DNA of 64,000 nucleotides from Paenibacillus sp. FSL R5-0517. GTDB lineage: Bacteria > Bacillota > Bacilli > Paenibacillales > Paenibacillaceae. Shown piece after piece: positions 41,350-50,442 of the stretch. The translations under genes were made by a program, and so were the position numbers. The DNA lies in NCBI RefSeq assembly GCF_037974355.1, contig NZ_CP150235.1, positions 3,534,001 through 3,598,000 of the forward strand, written 5' to 3'. The notes beneath the pieces were generated by a model, which saw only the letters and a list, made by a program, of their open reading frames with translations, made no database searches and was not told the DNA's origin. How positions within the stretch are numbered: position 1 is the stretch's first letter; each line of letters starts with the position of its first letter.

Positions 41350-41378
41350 CTCTTTACCTCCGTGCATATTCAGTGTTT

Positions 41379-41396
41379 TGTTCCTAAATTGGAACA
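41379..41396. promoter_or_regulatory. Inverted repeat upstream of the unknown gene
   Basis: TGTTCC-TAAATT-GGAACA is a perfect 6-bp inverted repeat 30 bases before the start of the 268-residue gene. It could be a repressor operator; the factor is unknown. Confidence 0.3.
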
Positions 41397-41447
41397 TACA
41401 GGTTAAATCTTAACATGGCTGGTCCGGTAATAATCCCATTATGTTGA

Positions 41448-41705
41448 GCGAAAATACAGTATGGTTTCACGAATGGACTCGCATACGATAATCAGAAACA
41501 GGGAAGAACCGAATTCTTTATTGAAGCAAGCAGAGAAGTAGGGAAAATATATTCTGACAGAAAAGAATGTGATCCAACGCAACCACACTCGATGACGCTA
41601 TCACTTGTTGCAAAGCACCTGTTGAAGATCATAGCTTTGGACTTCCCCCAATTGAAGGAAGTCCTGACTACACAACATGTGATTTTGAATGATTTAGCGG
41701 TATGA
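41448..41705 (+). pseudogene. Possible coding remnant, weak evidence
   Basis: An 86-codon stop-free stretch with no good start or ribosome site. It reads sensibly in the middle (EFFIEASREVGKIYSD, then LSLVAKHLLKIIALDFPQLK). It lies in the gap between the unknown gene and GH2 and overlaps the last 12 bases of the GH2 gene on the other strand. It may be a gene fragment or chance; nothing else is seen in the gap. Confidence 0.2.
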
Positions 41706-43376
41706 ACTATACAGCTCACGCGTAACTTCATATGCAAGCTTTGGCCTACGATATTCATCCACCAGTCCTTTGCTATTGCGAGTGCAGGAGCGAGTCAGCA
41801 ACCAACCTTCTCCTTCAGTCACTCTGCAATCGCTAAATTGCCATATAAACATGCCGCAAATATGTGGAGAATCCTGATACGCTTTCAAACAAATACGCAG
41901 AATGTCGGCTTGCCGTTCTTCCGACCCTTTTTCCCTATTAGCACTACGGAAACCATAGAATCCATCTGCTCCAAATTCACTCATAATGATTGGCTTGCCT
42001 GCTCCACCCAGTTGATTAGCCCATTGGAGTGCTTCCATGGCTAAATCAACTGGATTCTCATCTGTATACCAGCCAGGATACAGGTTAAACGAAACGATCT
42101 CTGCAAGCTCAAAGCAGAGCTCGTGACCTCTATGGTGGGATGCAAAGGAACGCGGCCGACTAGGATCTAACTCACCGATAATGCCCAGTTGCTTGGCATA
42201 ATGGACCTTACCTTCCTCCGTATCACTGGCACATTCATTCAGGATCGCCCAGATGATAATAGAGGGATGATTAAAATGTTGTTCCACCATTTCCCGCGTT
42301 ACTTGCTCACTTTGCCAGGCAAAATTAGGATTACGCATCTGTTCCAGGCTCAACCCTCTAGCATGATTCTCTTCCCAGATCACAATTCCTCGCTCGTCAC
42401 ATATATCAAGGAACCGTTCATCATACGGATAATGACTTGTCCTGATTGAATTACATCCCATGCCTTGTATAAGGTCGATATCCCTAACCATCAGTGGAAG
42501 AGGGAATGAACAACCCACCATGGGATGATCTTCATGTCGATTTACACCTTTCAGGTTAATTTTATGTCCATTTAAATGTATTTTTCCGTTAGCAGTAGAA
42601 ATTTCTCTGAACCCTATTCTATCGATATAATCATCGATTTTTGATTCATTAACGATGATTTGGGCTTGTAGGCTATAGAGATTTGGCTTTTCCAGCGACC
42701 ACTCCAAAACTTCCGGATAAGATAGCGTTTGTATGAATTCTGCTTGCGCACCAGGTAGCAACTCTCCTTGACCTATCATAGATTCGGTTCCTGCAAGCTC
42801 TCCAATGACCTGGACTTGATGAGAGGTTTGGCCGATATTCCGAATAATCACTCTCCATTGCCCCGTCCACTGACTAGATTGCAGCAGAGGTGTGAACATC
42901 ACCTTTTCAATGAATACATCGCTCAGTTCTTCCAAAACAACAGGGCGAATGAGACCGCCATAGGTATAATAATCATTCGGCACATGCAGTGCGGACGCTT
43001 CGCTGAAGGTGTTATCCACGTAAACTAAAATTTCATGTTCACCTGCAACAACGTCGGGGATAATTGCATCAAAGGATGTGTAAGCATTGTAGTGAGATGT
43101 AACTAAAGCTCCGTCAAAATACACATCAGCCGTATGGCTCACGCCTTTGAATTCCAATCGGATATGAGTCTGGTTTGATACCGAAATCACTCTTCGATAT
43201 ACAGCTTTCCCTCTGTAGGTGCCAAAATGAGGGTGAGTCTCCCAGCATCCTGGAACAGGTAGCTTATAAGGAAATTCTTCAGGTCGTTCGCCTACATAAT
43301 GAATGGGAGAAAATTCCCACAGACCTTCAAGCTCACTGCTGATCCGAATATGATGCGTATCGAAAAGTCTAATCAT
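41694..43376 (-). CDS. GH2 glycosidase, beta-glucuronidase/beta-galactosidase type
   Basis: A 560-residue cytoplasmic enzyme with the compact three-domain GH2 layout: jelly roll (about 1-165), immunoglobulin-like (166-265) and TIM barrel (266-560). The acid/base is Glu381 in AILNECASD and the nucleophile Glu467 in IIMSEFGADGFYG. The length and compact form match beta-glucuronidases more than LacZ. It removes a terminal beta-linked sugar, possibly glucuronic acid, which would suit the uronic-acid theme. It diverges from an AraC regulator, 176 bases apart, that probably controls it. Confidence 0.87.
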   Translation of the reverse strand: MIRLFDTHHIRISSELEGLWEFSPIHYVGERPEEFPYKLPVPGCWETHPHFGTYRGKAVYRRVISVSNQTHIRLEFKGVSHTADVYFDGALVTSHYNAYTSFDAIIPDVVAGEHEILVYVDNTFSEASALHVPNDYYTYGGLIRPVVLEELSDVFIEKVMFTPLLQSSQWTGQWRVIIRNIGQTSHQVQVIGELAGTESMIGQGELLPGAQAEFIQTLSYPEVLEWSLEKPNLYSLQAQIIVNESKIDDYIDRIGFREISTANGKIHLNGHKINLKGVNRHEDHPMVGCSFPLPLMVRDIDLIQGMGCNSIRTSHYPYDERFLDICDERGIVIWEENHARGLSLEQMRNPNFAWQSEQVTREMVEQHFNHPSIIIWAILNECASDTEEGKVHYAKQLGIIGELDPSRPRSFASHHRGHELCFELAEIVSFNLYPGWYTDENPVDLAMEALQWANQLGGAGKPIIMSEFGADGFYGFRSANREKGSEERQADILRICLKAYQDSPHICGMFIWQFSDCRVTEGEGWLLTRSCTRNSKGLVDEYRRPKLAYEVTRELYSSYR

Positions 43377-43552
43377 CTTTTACAATTCCTCCTATGTCCA
43401 ATCCCATTTGCGGTAATACATTTAAATTAACGAATTGGGAAGAGGTTATCCATGGTCAATTCGATCCAAGGCATGTCAAAATCGCTCCATCTTTGAGTTT
43501 ATTTATATCGACAAAGAAGGTAGGATAGTCTATGTAGGAGGTTGAATAAAAA

Positions 43553-44413
43553 ATGTATAATCCCCTTGATTTGGTGGTTCGAATCGTATGGAGCGCACGA
43601 AAGCAAACACCGATGGATTGGTCGGATATCCGCAACAATACATCTATACACACCTTTTATTGGATACATGAAGGTAAGGGGGTATTTCATACAAAAGATC
43701 AAATTTATGAAGTACAACAGGGAATGTTATTTTATATGGCGCCTGGTGCACAGATGAGGATGGAAAGTTCACAACAGTCTCCCTTGACCATTAGCATGAT
43801 CTTGTTTGACTGTTGTGCGCTTCCATATATAACGCCCGAGTGGCAGTCACCTCAACCCATGCATCGGATGAACATTCCATTTTTCAGCAAGCACTATTCG
43901 GAGCAAGCCTTACGACTTGATCATGCTTTTAATGAAATCACGGAATCGTGGTTATTGGGAAATCACTATCGCGAGATGGTAAGTTGCGCTCTGCTTTTGA
44001 AGCTAATCGCCACATTACACCGACCTGATCATTTTCCGGCGACGAGAGACACCACTTCCATTTTCTTTCGAATTAAAGAGGAACTGGAGACACGATTTGC
44101 TGAAAAACTCTACATCCGAGACATCGCTAACAAACATGCCATTTCCGAATCTTATCTTCGTAAAATATTTATGAATCACCTGGGGAGGTCTCCCAAAGAT
44201 TATCTAACAGAAGTAAGGCTACGCCAGTCCGAACGTTATTTGACCTATACAAATTACACGTTTAAGCGAATTTCCAGTGCTTGCGGATACAATGATGAAT
44301 ATCATTTCAGCAAAGCCTTTCGCAAGTGGAAAGGGATTTCTCCATCCGTATATCGCAAGAATTACGAAAAGGAAGAACAGATGGTTGAAGACAGGGTAGA
44401 CCAGCGCTATTAA
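43553..44413 (+). CDS. AraC-family transcriptional regulator
   Basis: A 286-residue regulator: N-terminal cupin-like sensing domain (about 20-120; FYWIHEGKGVFHTKDQIYEV, LFYMAPGAQM) and C-terminal AraC HTH (about 175-275; ANKHAISESYLRKIFMNHLG, then SACGYNDEYHFSKAFRKWKG). GTAGGAGGT lies before the start. It is divergent from the GH2 gene and likely its sugar-responsive activator. Confidence 0.9.
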   Translation: MYNPLDLVVRIVWSARKQTPMDWSDIRNNTSIHTFYWIHEGKGVFHTKDQIYEVQQGMLFYMAPGAQMRMESSQQSPLTISMILFDCCALPYITPEWQSPQPMHRMNIPFFSKHYSEQALRLDHAFNEITESWLLGNHYREMVSCALLLKLIATLHRPDHFPATRDTTSIFFRIKEELETRFAEKLYIRDIANKHAISESYLRKIFMNHLGRSPKDYLTEVRLRQSERYLTYTNYTFKRISSACGYNDEYHFSKAFRKWKGISPSVYRKNYEKEEQMVEDRVDQRY

Positions 44414-44499
44414 CCAAGAGCGTTTACGGATACCATCGCCGCGTACAAAGGCATTTAAAAGCCAAGCGGTCCATGTCGGACGCAAAGCACACCAAAACA

Positions 44500-45444
44500 T
44501 CATAACTGATTGAGCTTGCTTTCAGGCTCTTCACCATTTTCTACACGTTTTATATTCTTTATAAAAAAATCATATCTTGTTTTATGATATTTCCGACCAT
44601 CAGGCATTCCCGCTGTATGGGGAGTAAGTATCACATTACCCAGATTCCGGAGATCACTGTCCATAGGAAGTGGTTCAGATTCAAACACATCCAGACATGC
44701 ACCTGAAATATCCCCGTTTTTTAATGCATCCATTAAGTCCTTTTCGTTGACAATCCCGCCACGGGCTGTGTTGATAAAAAGAGATGTATTCTTCATTTTT
44801 TTGAATGTCGCTTTGTTGATCATCTGTTTGGTCTGTTGATTCAAGGGTACATGTACACTGACGATGTCCGATGTGCTTATAAGCGTATCGAAATCCACCA
44901 TTTTCACCAAATCGTCCGATTGTGCAATGGCATTTCTGGCATAAGCCAGCACATTCATATCAAAGACCCTGCAAAACGCAGCTACTTTTTTTCCGATCGC
45001 GCCCAAACCGATAATCCCAATCGTTTTGTCTTTTAATTCACTCCCTGCATAGTCCAATTGATGTTCATCCATCTTGTTTTTCATGAAAGTATCCAGAAAC
45101 GGTATGTTTTTATAATAAGACAATATCAGTGCCATTACGTGCTCGGCCACTGCCTGTGCATTTACTCCTGCAGCATTGGCCACCCAAATGCCGAGCTGTG
45201 TACAGGCAGGGACATCCACATTATCATATCCCGCACCCGTCTGTACCAATTTCAATTTTTTTGCGATAGAAAGCAGGCTATGATCCACTTTAATATGTTC
45301 AGGAATGATTACTTGGCAATCTTTAATATGATGCAGCATTTCGTTTCCAGGCGGAACAATTACAACGTTCCAGTCTTGCGGAAAACACCTTGCAATATTT
45401 AATTTTGAAGTCTCGCTAAAATAGCCAACGATGAGAATCTTCAT
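44500..45444 (-). CDS. D-2-hydroxyacid dehydrogenase
   Basis: A 314-residue NAD-dependent oxidoreductase. The Rossmann motif GIIGLGAIGKKV is at about residue 145. The catalytic Arg is in NTARGGIV, Glu in VFESEPLP and His in LTPHTAGMPDG. It interconverts a 2-keto acid and a D-2-hydroxy acid; relatives act on glyoxylate/hydroxypyruvate, phosphoglycerate or D-lactate. The exact substrate cannot be told. It is divergent from the XRE-cupin regulator, with a small inverted repeat between. Confidence 0.92.
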   Translation of the reverse strand: MKILIVGYFSETSKLNIARCFPQDWNVVIVPPGNEMLHHIKDCQVIIPEHIKVDHSLLSIAKKLKLVQTGAGYDNVDVPACTQLGIWVANAAGVNAQAVAEHVMALILSYYKNIPFLDTFMKNKMDEHQLDYAGSELKDKTIGIIGLGAIGKKVAAFCRVFDMNVLAYARNAIAQSDDLVKMVDFDTLISTSDIVSVHVPLNQQTKQMINKATFKKMKNTSLFINTARGGIVNEKDLMDALKNGDISGACLDVFESEPLPMDSDLRNLGNVILTPHTAGMPDGRKYHKTRYDFFIKNIKRVENGEEPESKLNQL

Positions 45445-45501
45445 TTGTCAAACCACCTTTCATAACCTATACCATTTTTCAAATATAACACGTATGATGT
45501 T

Positions 45502-45516
45502 CGTTATTGAGTAACG
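45502..45516. promoter_or_regulatory. Inverted repeat in divergent promoter region
   Basis: CGTTA-TTGAG-TAACG is a perfect 5-bp repeat between the dehydrogenase and the XRE-cupin gene. The flank TTCGTTATT also occurs before the MFS gene (46282). It could be bound by the XRE-cupin protein. Confidence 0.3.
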
Positions 45517-45592
45517 TCGTTAGGAGAGTATGGAAAAGAATCCAAATAAACAATATACTAGCTATATAGTTTTTTGTAGAGGTGAATATCAA

Positions 45593-46153
45593 ATGGATGA
45601 AATGCATGAATCAAAACAAATTGTATTACAAATCGGCATTGCATTGAAAAAGTACAGAAAAGAAAAAAACATGACCTTAGACGACTTATCGGAATTAACA
45701 GGCGTAAGCAAACTTACACTGGGAAATATAGAACGTGGCGAGACCAATCCAACTTTGGCCATTATATGGAAAATATCAAAAGGAATATCTTTACCGCTAT
45801 TGGCCTTGTTCACAGCAGAGAAACCTGTTAGTTTGTATCGGGCAGGCGAGGGACTGCGGTTTTCTAATGATGAAAAAAATTGGATCATTGAACCCGTTTT
45901 TAAAAGCAATGATATTGAAATGTGTCGGGCTTATTTACAGCCAAATAGCTCATATTACCCTGAAGGTCATCATGTGAATACAACTGAAATTGCGACAGTA
46001 ATGACCGGTTCCATTGAGTTACAAGTCAATGGAGAGATTCACATATTGAATCAATATGATACGATCAGTTTCCGTGCAGATTATCCTCACGCTTATACCA
46101 ATCATACGAATAGCGAAACAGTGCTCCATATATCCTTAAAATATGGTTTCTAA
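45593..46153 (+). CDS. XRE-family transcriptional regulator with cupin domain
   Basis: A 186-residue regulator. HTH_XRE spans about 12-68 (LSELTGVSKLTLGNIERGET) and a small cupin about 105-185 (HHVNTTEIATVMTGSIELQV). The cupin usually binds a small metabolite that alters DNA binding. The start at 45593 follows AGAGGTGA; an upstream ATG at 45530 would add 21 residues without a good site. It may regulate the divergent dehydrogenase and/or the MFS gene downstream. Confidence 0.9.
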   Translation: MDEMHESKQIVLQIGIALKKYRKEKNMTLDDLSELTGVSKLTLGNIERGETNPTLAIIWKISKGISLPLLALFTAEKPVSLYRAGEGLRFSNDEKNWIIEPVFKSNDIEMCRAYLQPNSSYYPEGHHVNTTEIATVMTGSIELQVNGEIHILNQYDTISFRADYPHAYTNHTNSETVLHISLKYGF

Positions 46154-46176
46154 AAGTCGAAAAGCCACTTATTAAA

Positions 46177-46221
46177 TGCAACTCCGAATTCCATGACGGA
46201 AACTCGGAGCTGCATTTTTTT
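46177..46221 (+). terminator. Rho-independent terminator
   Basis: TGCAACTCCGAATT pairs with AACTCGGAGCTGCA with small mismatches and is followed by seven T residues. Confidence 0.8.
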
Positions 46222-46260
46222 AGGTGGTTTTAGTATATCATAAAATAATTATTGTTTAAT

Positions 46261-46298
46261 AAAGTATATTATAATATACTTTCGTTATTCGCGCGAAT
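46261..46298. promoter_or_regulatory. Two adjacent palindromes at the MFS promoter
   Basis: AAAGTATATTATAATATACTTT (46261-46282) is a perfect 22-base palindrome containing a TATAAT (-10-like) at 46270-46275. ATTCGCGCGAAT (46287-46298) is a perfect 12-base palindrome. Both look like dimer-binding operators placed to block transcription of the MFS-UspA pair. Confidence 0.5.
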
Positions 46299-46368
46299 GT
46301 TATAGCAAAGTTTTTAAGCAGCAGGAAGGAAATATAATATGCAAGAATTCAGGAAGGAGACATAAAGA

Positions 46369-47601
46369 ATGCCGACTAAACAAAATAAAAAATTCGTGCC
46401 ATCCTCTATAGCGTTGATCATTCTCGGCATTATCGTTATTGCAGCTAATTTACGCACGCCCTTGACCTCAGTTGGTCCTTTAGTGGGTTTTATAAGGGAT
46501 GACGTTCATATTTCTAATACATTAGCAGGTCTGATCACAACGGTACCTTTGCTTGCCTTTGCTTTATTATCACCTCTCGTACCCAAATTAGGGAGAAGGT
46601 ATGGGGTTGAGCGTATCATTTTGATTGCCTTAATCTTGCTGACTGTTGGTATTGTAATACGATCTTTATCTGGTGCAGTTAATCTGTTTATTGGGACAGC
46701 AGTTCTTGGATTCGCCATTGCCGTATGTAATGTATTATTGCCGAGTATAATCAAACGGGATTTTCCAAATAAAATCGGATCCATGACAGGAGTTTACTCT
46801 ATTTCAATGAATTTATCTGGGGCAATCGCTTCGGGAATCAGTGTACCGCTAGCCATAACCGCAGGGCTAAAATGGCAGGGAGCACTGGCGGTATGGGGGA
46901 TACTAAGCTTTGTATCAATCCTGTGTTGGTTACCCCAATTAAGAAATCAAACGGACCAAACAGCCAAGACGAGTCAACAGATGGCCAGCAACGATGTGAA
47001 TGTCTGGCGATCCCCACTTGCCTGGCAAGTAACGATTTTTATGGGGATACAGTCCATGGTTTTCTATGTGTTGATCGCATGGTTGCCCGAAATTTTAAAG
47101 CAGCAAGGAATTGAATCCAACCAATCAGGCTGGTATCTCTCCATCATGCAGTTAGCTATGCTTCCATTTACCTTTATTGTGCCTGTGATTGCTGGGCGTA
47201 TGTCTAGTCAACGCTTGTTAGTCGTCATCACAACCATTTTGCTTTTGAGCGGGACGCTCGGACTTCTTTACGGCAGTTCCACTATCATTCTGTTGTGGAT
47301 CATCATACTCGGAATTGGTGGAGGCTTCGCCTTTAGTTTGGCCATGATGTTTTTCGGGTTACGCACTGAAAATGCGCATCAAGCAGCGGAACTATCTGGT
47401 ATGGCCCAATCGATCGGATATCTTCTTGCCGCACTCGGTCCAGCTCTTATAGGATATCTGCATGATGCAACAAATAGCTGGAACCTGCCACTTTTCATTC
47501 TTCTAGGGGCTTCGATCTTACTCTTTTTAGTGGGTATAGGAGCAGCAAACAACCGCTTTGTGGGTAGTCAAAATAGTTACGAAATGTCACGGAAAGGATG
47601 A
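46369..47601 (+). CDS. MFS transporter, CynX/NimT-like
   Basis: A 410-residue membrane protein with about 12 helices. The N terminus has IAANLRTPLTSVGPLV, a signature of the CynX/NimT group (cyanate/2-nitroimidazole type transporters), and a cytoplasmic PKLGRRYGVERI loop. Substrates of most members are unknown; some are exporters. Two palindromes before the gene suggest tight repression. The universal stress gene starts at its very end. Confidence 0.88.
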   Translation: MPTKQNKKFVPSSIALIILGIIVIAANLRTPLTSVGPLVGFIRDDVHISNTLAGLITTVPLLAFALLSPLVPKLGRRYGVERIILIALILLTVGIVIRSLSGAVNLFIGTAVLGFAIAVCNVLLPSIIKRDFPNKIGSMTGVYSISMNLSGAIASGISVPLAITAGLKWQGALAVWGILSFVSILCWLPQLRNQTDQTAKTSQQMASNDVNVWRSPLAWQVTIFMGIQSMVFYVLIAWLPEILKQQGIESNQSGWYLSIMQLAMLPFTFIVPVIAGRMSSQRLLVVITTILLLSGTLGLLYGSSTIILLWIIILGIGGGFAFSLAMMFFGLRTENAHQAAELSGMAQSIGYLLAALGPALIGYLHDATNSWNLPLFILLGASILLFLVGIGAANNRFVGSQNSYEMSRKG

Positions 47602-47606
47602 TAACT

Positions 47607-48038
47607 ATGTTTGACAAAATTCTAGTCGCCATTGATAAAGGCGAAATAACGAACAAACTCCTTGATGCAACCGTTGAAATAGCACAAAATAAACAAGCTC
47701 AAGTTACCTTGGTTCATGTTAGCCAGAGTTATGTGCCGATCGGCATGACGTTTTTACCAGAGAATTTTCTGGAAGACATAATGAACGAAATGGAGAAAGC
47801 GAGTTTGGAACAGTTGCATCAAGCCAAATCTAAATTAAAGTCTGCGGGAATTAACCCGGAAACTGTTCATCTTAAGGGAGATCCTGGGCATGAACTATTG
47901 AATTATGCAAGGGATACCGAGCAGCAACTTATTATTATCGGAAGCCGTGGGCTAATAGGCATAAAAGAAATGATGCTTGGAAGTGTCAGCCACAAGGTTT
48001 CACAGTTATCAAGTTGCCCAGTCCTCATTGTTCATTAA
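47607..48038 (+). CDS. Universal stress protein, UspA family
   Basis: A 143-residue cytoplasmic protein. It begins FDKILVAIDKGE and ends with the nucleotide-binding motif IIGSRGLIGIKEMMLGSVSHKV and CPVLIV, typical of ATP-binding UspA domains. The start is taken as ATG 47607 after GGAAAGG; ATG 47598 overlapping the MFS stop is possible. Co-transcribed with the transporter. Confidence 0.9.
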   Translation: MFDKILVAIDKGEITNKLLDATVEIAQNKQAQVTLVHVSQSYVPIGMTFLPENFLEDIMNEMEKASLEQLHQAKSKLKSAGINPETVHLKGDPGHELLNYARDTEQQLIIIGSRGLIGIKEMMLGSVSHKVSQLSSCPVLIVH

Positions 48039-48048
48039 CTCCTCTATA

Positions 48049-48094
48049 CAGCGGCATTTCAGGATATTGTGTCCTACAAATGCCGCTGTTTTTT
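48049..48094 (+). terminator. Rho-independent terminator
   Basis: CAGCGGCATTT and AAATGCCGCTG form an 11-bp stem with a T run, just after the UspA gene. Confidence 0.85.
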
Positions 48095-48228
48095 CTATCC
48101 TTTAGTTGCCGAAAATGATGAAGGATCAGAGGTTCCATAACACTATAAGCAGCTTAATTATAATATGTGGTAAAATAGACGGGGCAATAAGCCTAGATAA
48201 GCACATGCATCTGGCAAAGGAGTTAACC

Positions 48229-49170
48229 ATGACCAAACAACGTAAAATCATTCTAACCTTAACCATATTCTATACATTGTTTATTCTTTATTTTATGTTC
48301 CTCGCCTTCGGTAGAAGAGATGCTTCAGAGACAACGACTGGCTATACCTTTCTTTTCTCCCCAGATAGCTTTTTTAAACTGCCGGCTCTATCTGAACTCC
48401 TGCATCCCAGTCTCATGACTTTAGTTGATTTGGGTAACATTGCCGCCTTTATCCCTTTTGGTATCCTGATGCCATGGTTGTACAGGATTACCTTTGCCCG
48501 GTTCTTTACCTTGTTTGTTATAGCGATTCTTGTGCTGGAAACCATCCAGGCCCTTACCTTACTTGGTAGTTTCGATATAAACGATGCCATTCAGAATACG
48601 ATAGGAGCAACCATTGGTTATGGGGCGTACAAACTTGGTTTCCGTTCCCGGAACCTCTGGCGCAATCTGGTAAGAACGGCTATTTCCGGTATGATTCTTT
48701 TATTAGTCGTATGGGGATTATTCGGAGCGATAGATAACGCAGCAACTAAAGTAGAAGGCCCTTTTATGGCAATCAACGAATGGATGGACAGTTCGGGTAA
48801 TTCATCATCTGCAGACAAACCGGACAGCATCAAAATAAGCGATCAAAATGTAAAGATTCTCTATAATATGTACGGCGCTGAAGGCGGAGATCCTAAAACG
48901 TTTACATACACGTCTGAGGGAGAGACGATTTTCTCTTTTTATTACGGAATCCCTGAACCAACAGATTATTCAGGAAAAATTCGTGTTACCCTCAATGGAA
49001 ACGAGATAATGACCGGGTCTGGAGAAGATCAACGGAGTGATCCTGAACTATTCCCGTTGATATTCAAGATTCCTCTCGAACCGGGAAGCCAACTGAAGAT
49101 CACCATCGAAGGGAACGAAAAAGTATGGGATGTAGGCTATAAACGGATGCAATATTTTTGGAGCAGCTAA
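48229..49170 (+). CDS. VanZ-family membrane protein with extracellular-like C-terminal domain
   Basis: A 313-residue protein. Residues about 5-165 form the VanZ-like membrane domain: TM1 TLTIFYTLFILYFMFLAFGR, then DLGNIAAFIPFGILMPWL and LETIQALTLLGSFDINDAIQN, matching the family core. A further helix (about 150-172) leads to a beta-rich tail of about 140 residues, probably outside the membrane. VanZ itself gives low-level teicoplanin resistance in enterococci, but most family members have no known role. AAAGGAG precedes the ATG; the in-frame 41 codons upstream are unlikely. Confidence 0.85.
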   Translation: MTKQRKIILTLTIFYTLFILYFMFLAFGRRDASETTTGYTFLFSPDSFFKLPALSELLHPSLMTLVDLGNIAAFIPFGILMPWLYRITFARFFTLFVIAILVLETIQALTLLGSFDINDAIQNTIGATIGYGAYKLGFRSRNLWRNLVRTAISGMILLLVVWGLFGAIDNAATKVEGPFMAINEWMDSSGNSSSADKPDSIKISDQNVKILYNMYGAEGGDPKTFTYTSEGETIFSFYYGIPEPTDYSGKIRVTLNGNEIMTGSGEDQRSDPELFPLIFKIPLEPGSQLKITIEGNEKVWDVGYKRMQYFWSS

Positions 49171-49224
49171 ATGTTTGATCTTCCATGCCTTTTTAGGCTT
49201 GAAAAATGGATAAAGCAGTACAAA

Positions 49225-49275
49225 AAAAGGACCGTAAGTGTTCATCTCCCATCGATGAATGCTTTCGGTCCTTTT
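49225..49275. terminator. Bidirectional terminator
   Basis: A 22-bp imperfect stem (AAAAGGACCG.../...CGGTCCTTTT) with a 7-base loop between convergent genes, with A and T runs at either side. Confidence 0.8.
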
Positions 49276-49313
49276 ATCTAATGAACGACGGTATCGGTCT
49301 TCGTCTCTCTTGA

Positions 49314-49571
49314 TTAACGTCTTCGGAAGGCTCCGCCACGTGCGAGAGCGAAGAAGATGAGCAGGGCAATAATGGAGCCAACGATGGCTGGAATAATGTG
49401 AAATCCGCCAATCACCGGTCCCCTTGGTCCCAGCAATTCCGTTCCTAACCAGGAACCGATAAAACCCGCAATAACGTTCCCAAGTACACCGCCCGGTACA
49501 TCTCGCCCAATCAAGTTGCCGCTTAACCAACCAATAAGTCCACCAACAATGAGTACCCAGAGCAGATCCAT
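49314..49571 (-). CDS. GlsB/YeaQ/YmgE-family membrane protein
   Basis: An 85-residue Gly-rich protein with three hydrophobic segments (LLWVLIVGGLIGWLSG, VLGNVIAGFIGSWLG, IIPAIVGSIIALLIFFALA), full-length for the transglycosylase-associated/GlsB family. Members are stress-linked membrane proteins; in Gram-positives GlsB anchors the Asp23 complex. GAAAGGAG precedes the ATG. No Asp23 gene is near. Confidence 0.92.
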   Translation of the reverse strand: MDLLWVLIVGGLIGWLSGNLIGRDVPGGVLGNVIAGFIGSWLGTELLGPRGPVIGGFHIIPAIVGSIIALLIFFALARGGAFRRR

Positions 49572-49734
49572 GGATTGTTCTCCTTTCTTCGGGTTTATTA
49601 CAAGTTATGTGGGGTTCGTTGGATTATACCTCATCTTCCTGTCGGTGGAGGAATCTAAAGCGTCTGTGCTAAGATGGGTTAATATAGGATTGAAGACGTT
49701 GGAGAACAAGGGTAGATAGGGGTGCGTGTACATT

Positions 49735-50442
49735 TTGAAGAAAATCTTAGTCATTGATGATGAAATCGCTATTCGAGATTTAATTGAGCTGGTGCTAAGG
49801 CGAGAAAACTATGATGTGCAGACCGCAGAGGACGGCAAAACGGGCCTGAGGCTGCTCGACTCTTTTCAACCCGATATAGTGGTACTTGATCTGATGCTGC
49901 CAGATTGCTCCGGATATGATTTGTGCAAGGAAATTACCGGAAAACGCGCCATTCCTGTGATTATGCTCTCAGCCAAAAATGAGGTAATCGACAAGGTGCT
50001 TGGACTAGAACTGGGCGCGGAAGATTATATGACCAAACCCTTTGATAATCGTGAGTTGCTCGCTCGCATCAAGGTGATTCTGAGAAGAAACGAGAGCAAG
50101 GAGGAATCAAGCGAAGGAACAGAGGTGACATCTACACGCATCATTCATGAAGAGTTGACATTTGACTTGGAAAGCCGAAGAGTGCTGAAAAACGATGTAC
50201 CTGTGTCTTTAACGGCCAAAGAGTTTAAAATTCTGGAAACGTTACTAAAAAGGCCAGAAAAAATTTTTACCCGGGATGAATTGCTGCAGATTGGGTGGGG
50301 ATATGACTTTATGGGAGACAGTCGCAGTGTGGATATGACCATCATGCGATTACGGAAGAAGTTGGAGGATAACGCGGACGAACCGAAGTATGTTAGGACG
50401 ATCTATGGATTTGGCTATCAACTTGGAGGTGGCGAGGCCTGA
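49735..50442 (+). CDS. OmpR/PhoB-type response regulator
   Basis: A 235-residue regulator. REC (about 1-115) has ILVIDDE, phospho-acceptor Asp52 in VVLDLMLPDCSG and Lys in YMTKPF. The winged HTH (about 140-232) ends VRTIYGFGYQL. The start is probably TTG 49735 (MKKILVIDDE); GTG 49726 lies only 3 bases after GGGG. It is directly followed by its kinase. Confidence 0.92.
   Translation: MKKILVIDDEIAIRDLIELVLRRENYDVQTAEDGKTGLRLLDSFQPDIVVLDLMLPDCSGYDLCKEITGKRAIPVIMLSAKNEVIDKVLGLELGAEDYMTKPFDNRELLARIKVILRRNESKEESSEGTEVTSTRIIHEELTFDLESRRVLKNDVPVSLTAKEFKILETLLKRPEKIFTRDELLQIGWGYDFMGDSRSVDMTIMRLRKKLEDNADEPKYVRTIYGFGYQLGGGEA

Noticed and set aside
44219..44503. 94-codon minus-strand frame next to the dehydrogenase
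   Set aside because: Most of it is antisense to the AraC gene at 43553. The first 30 codons are outside it but match nothing I know.
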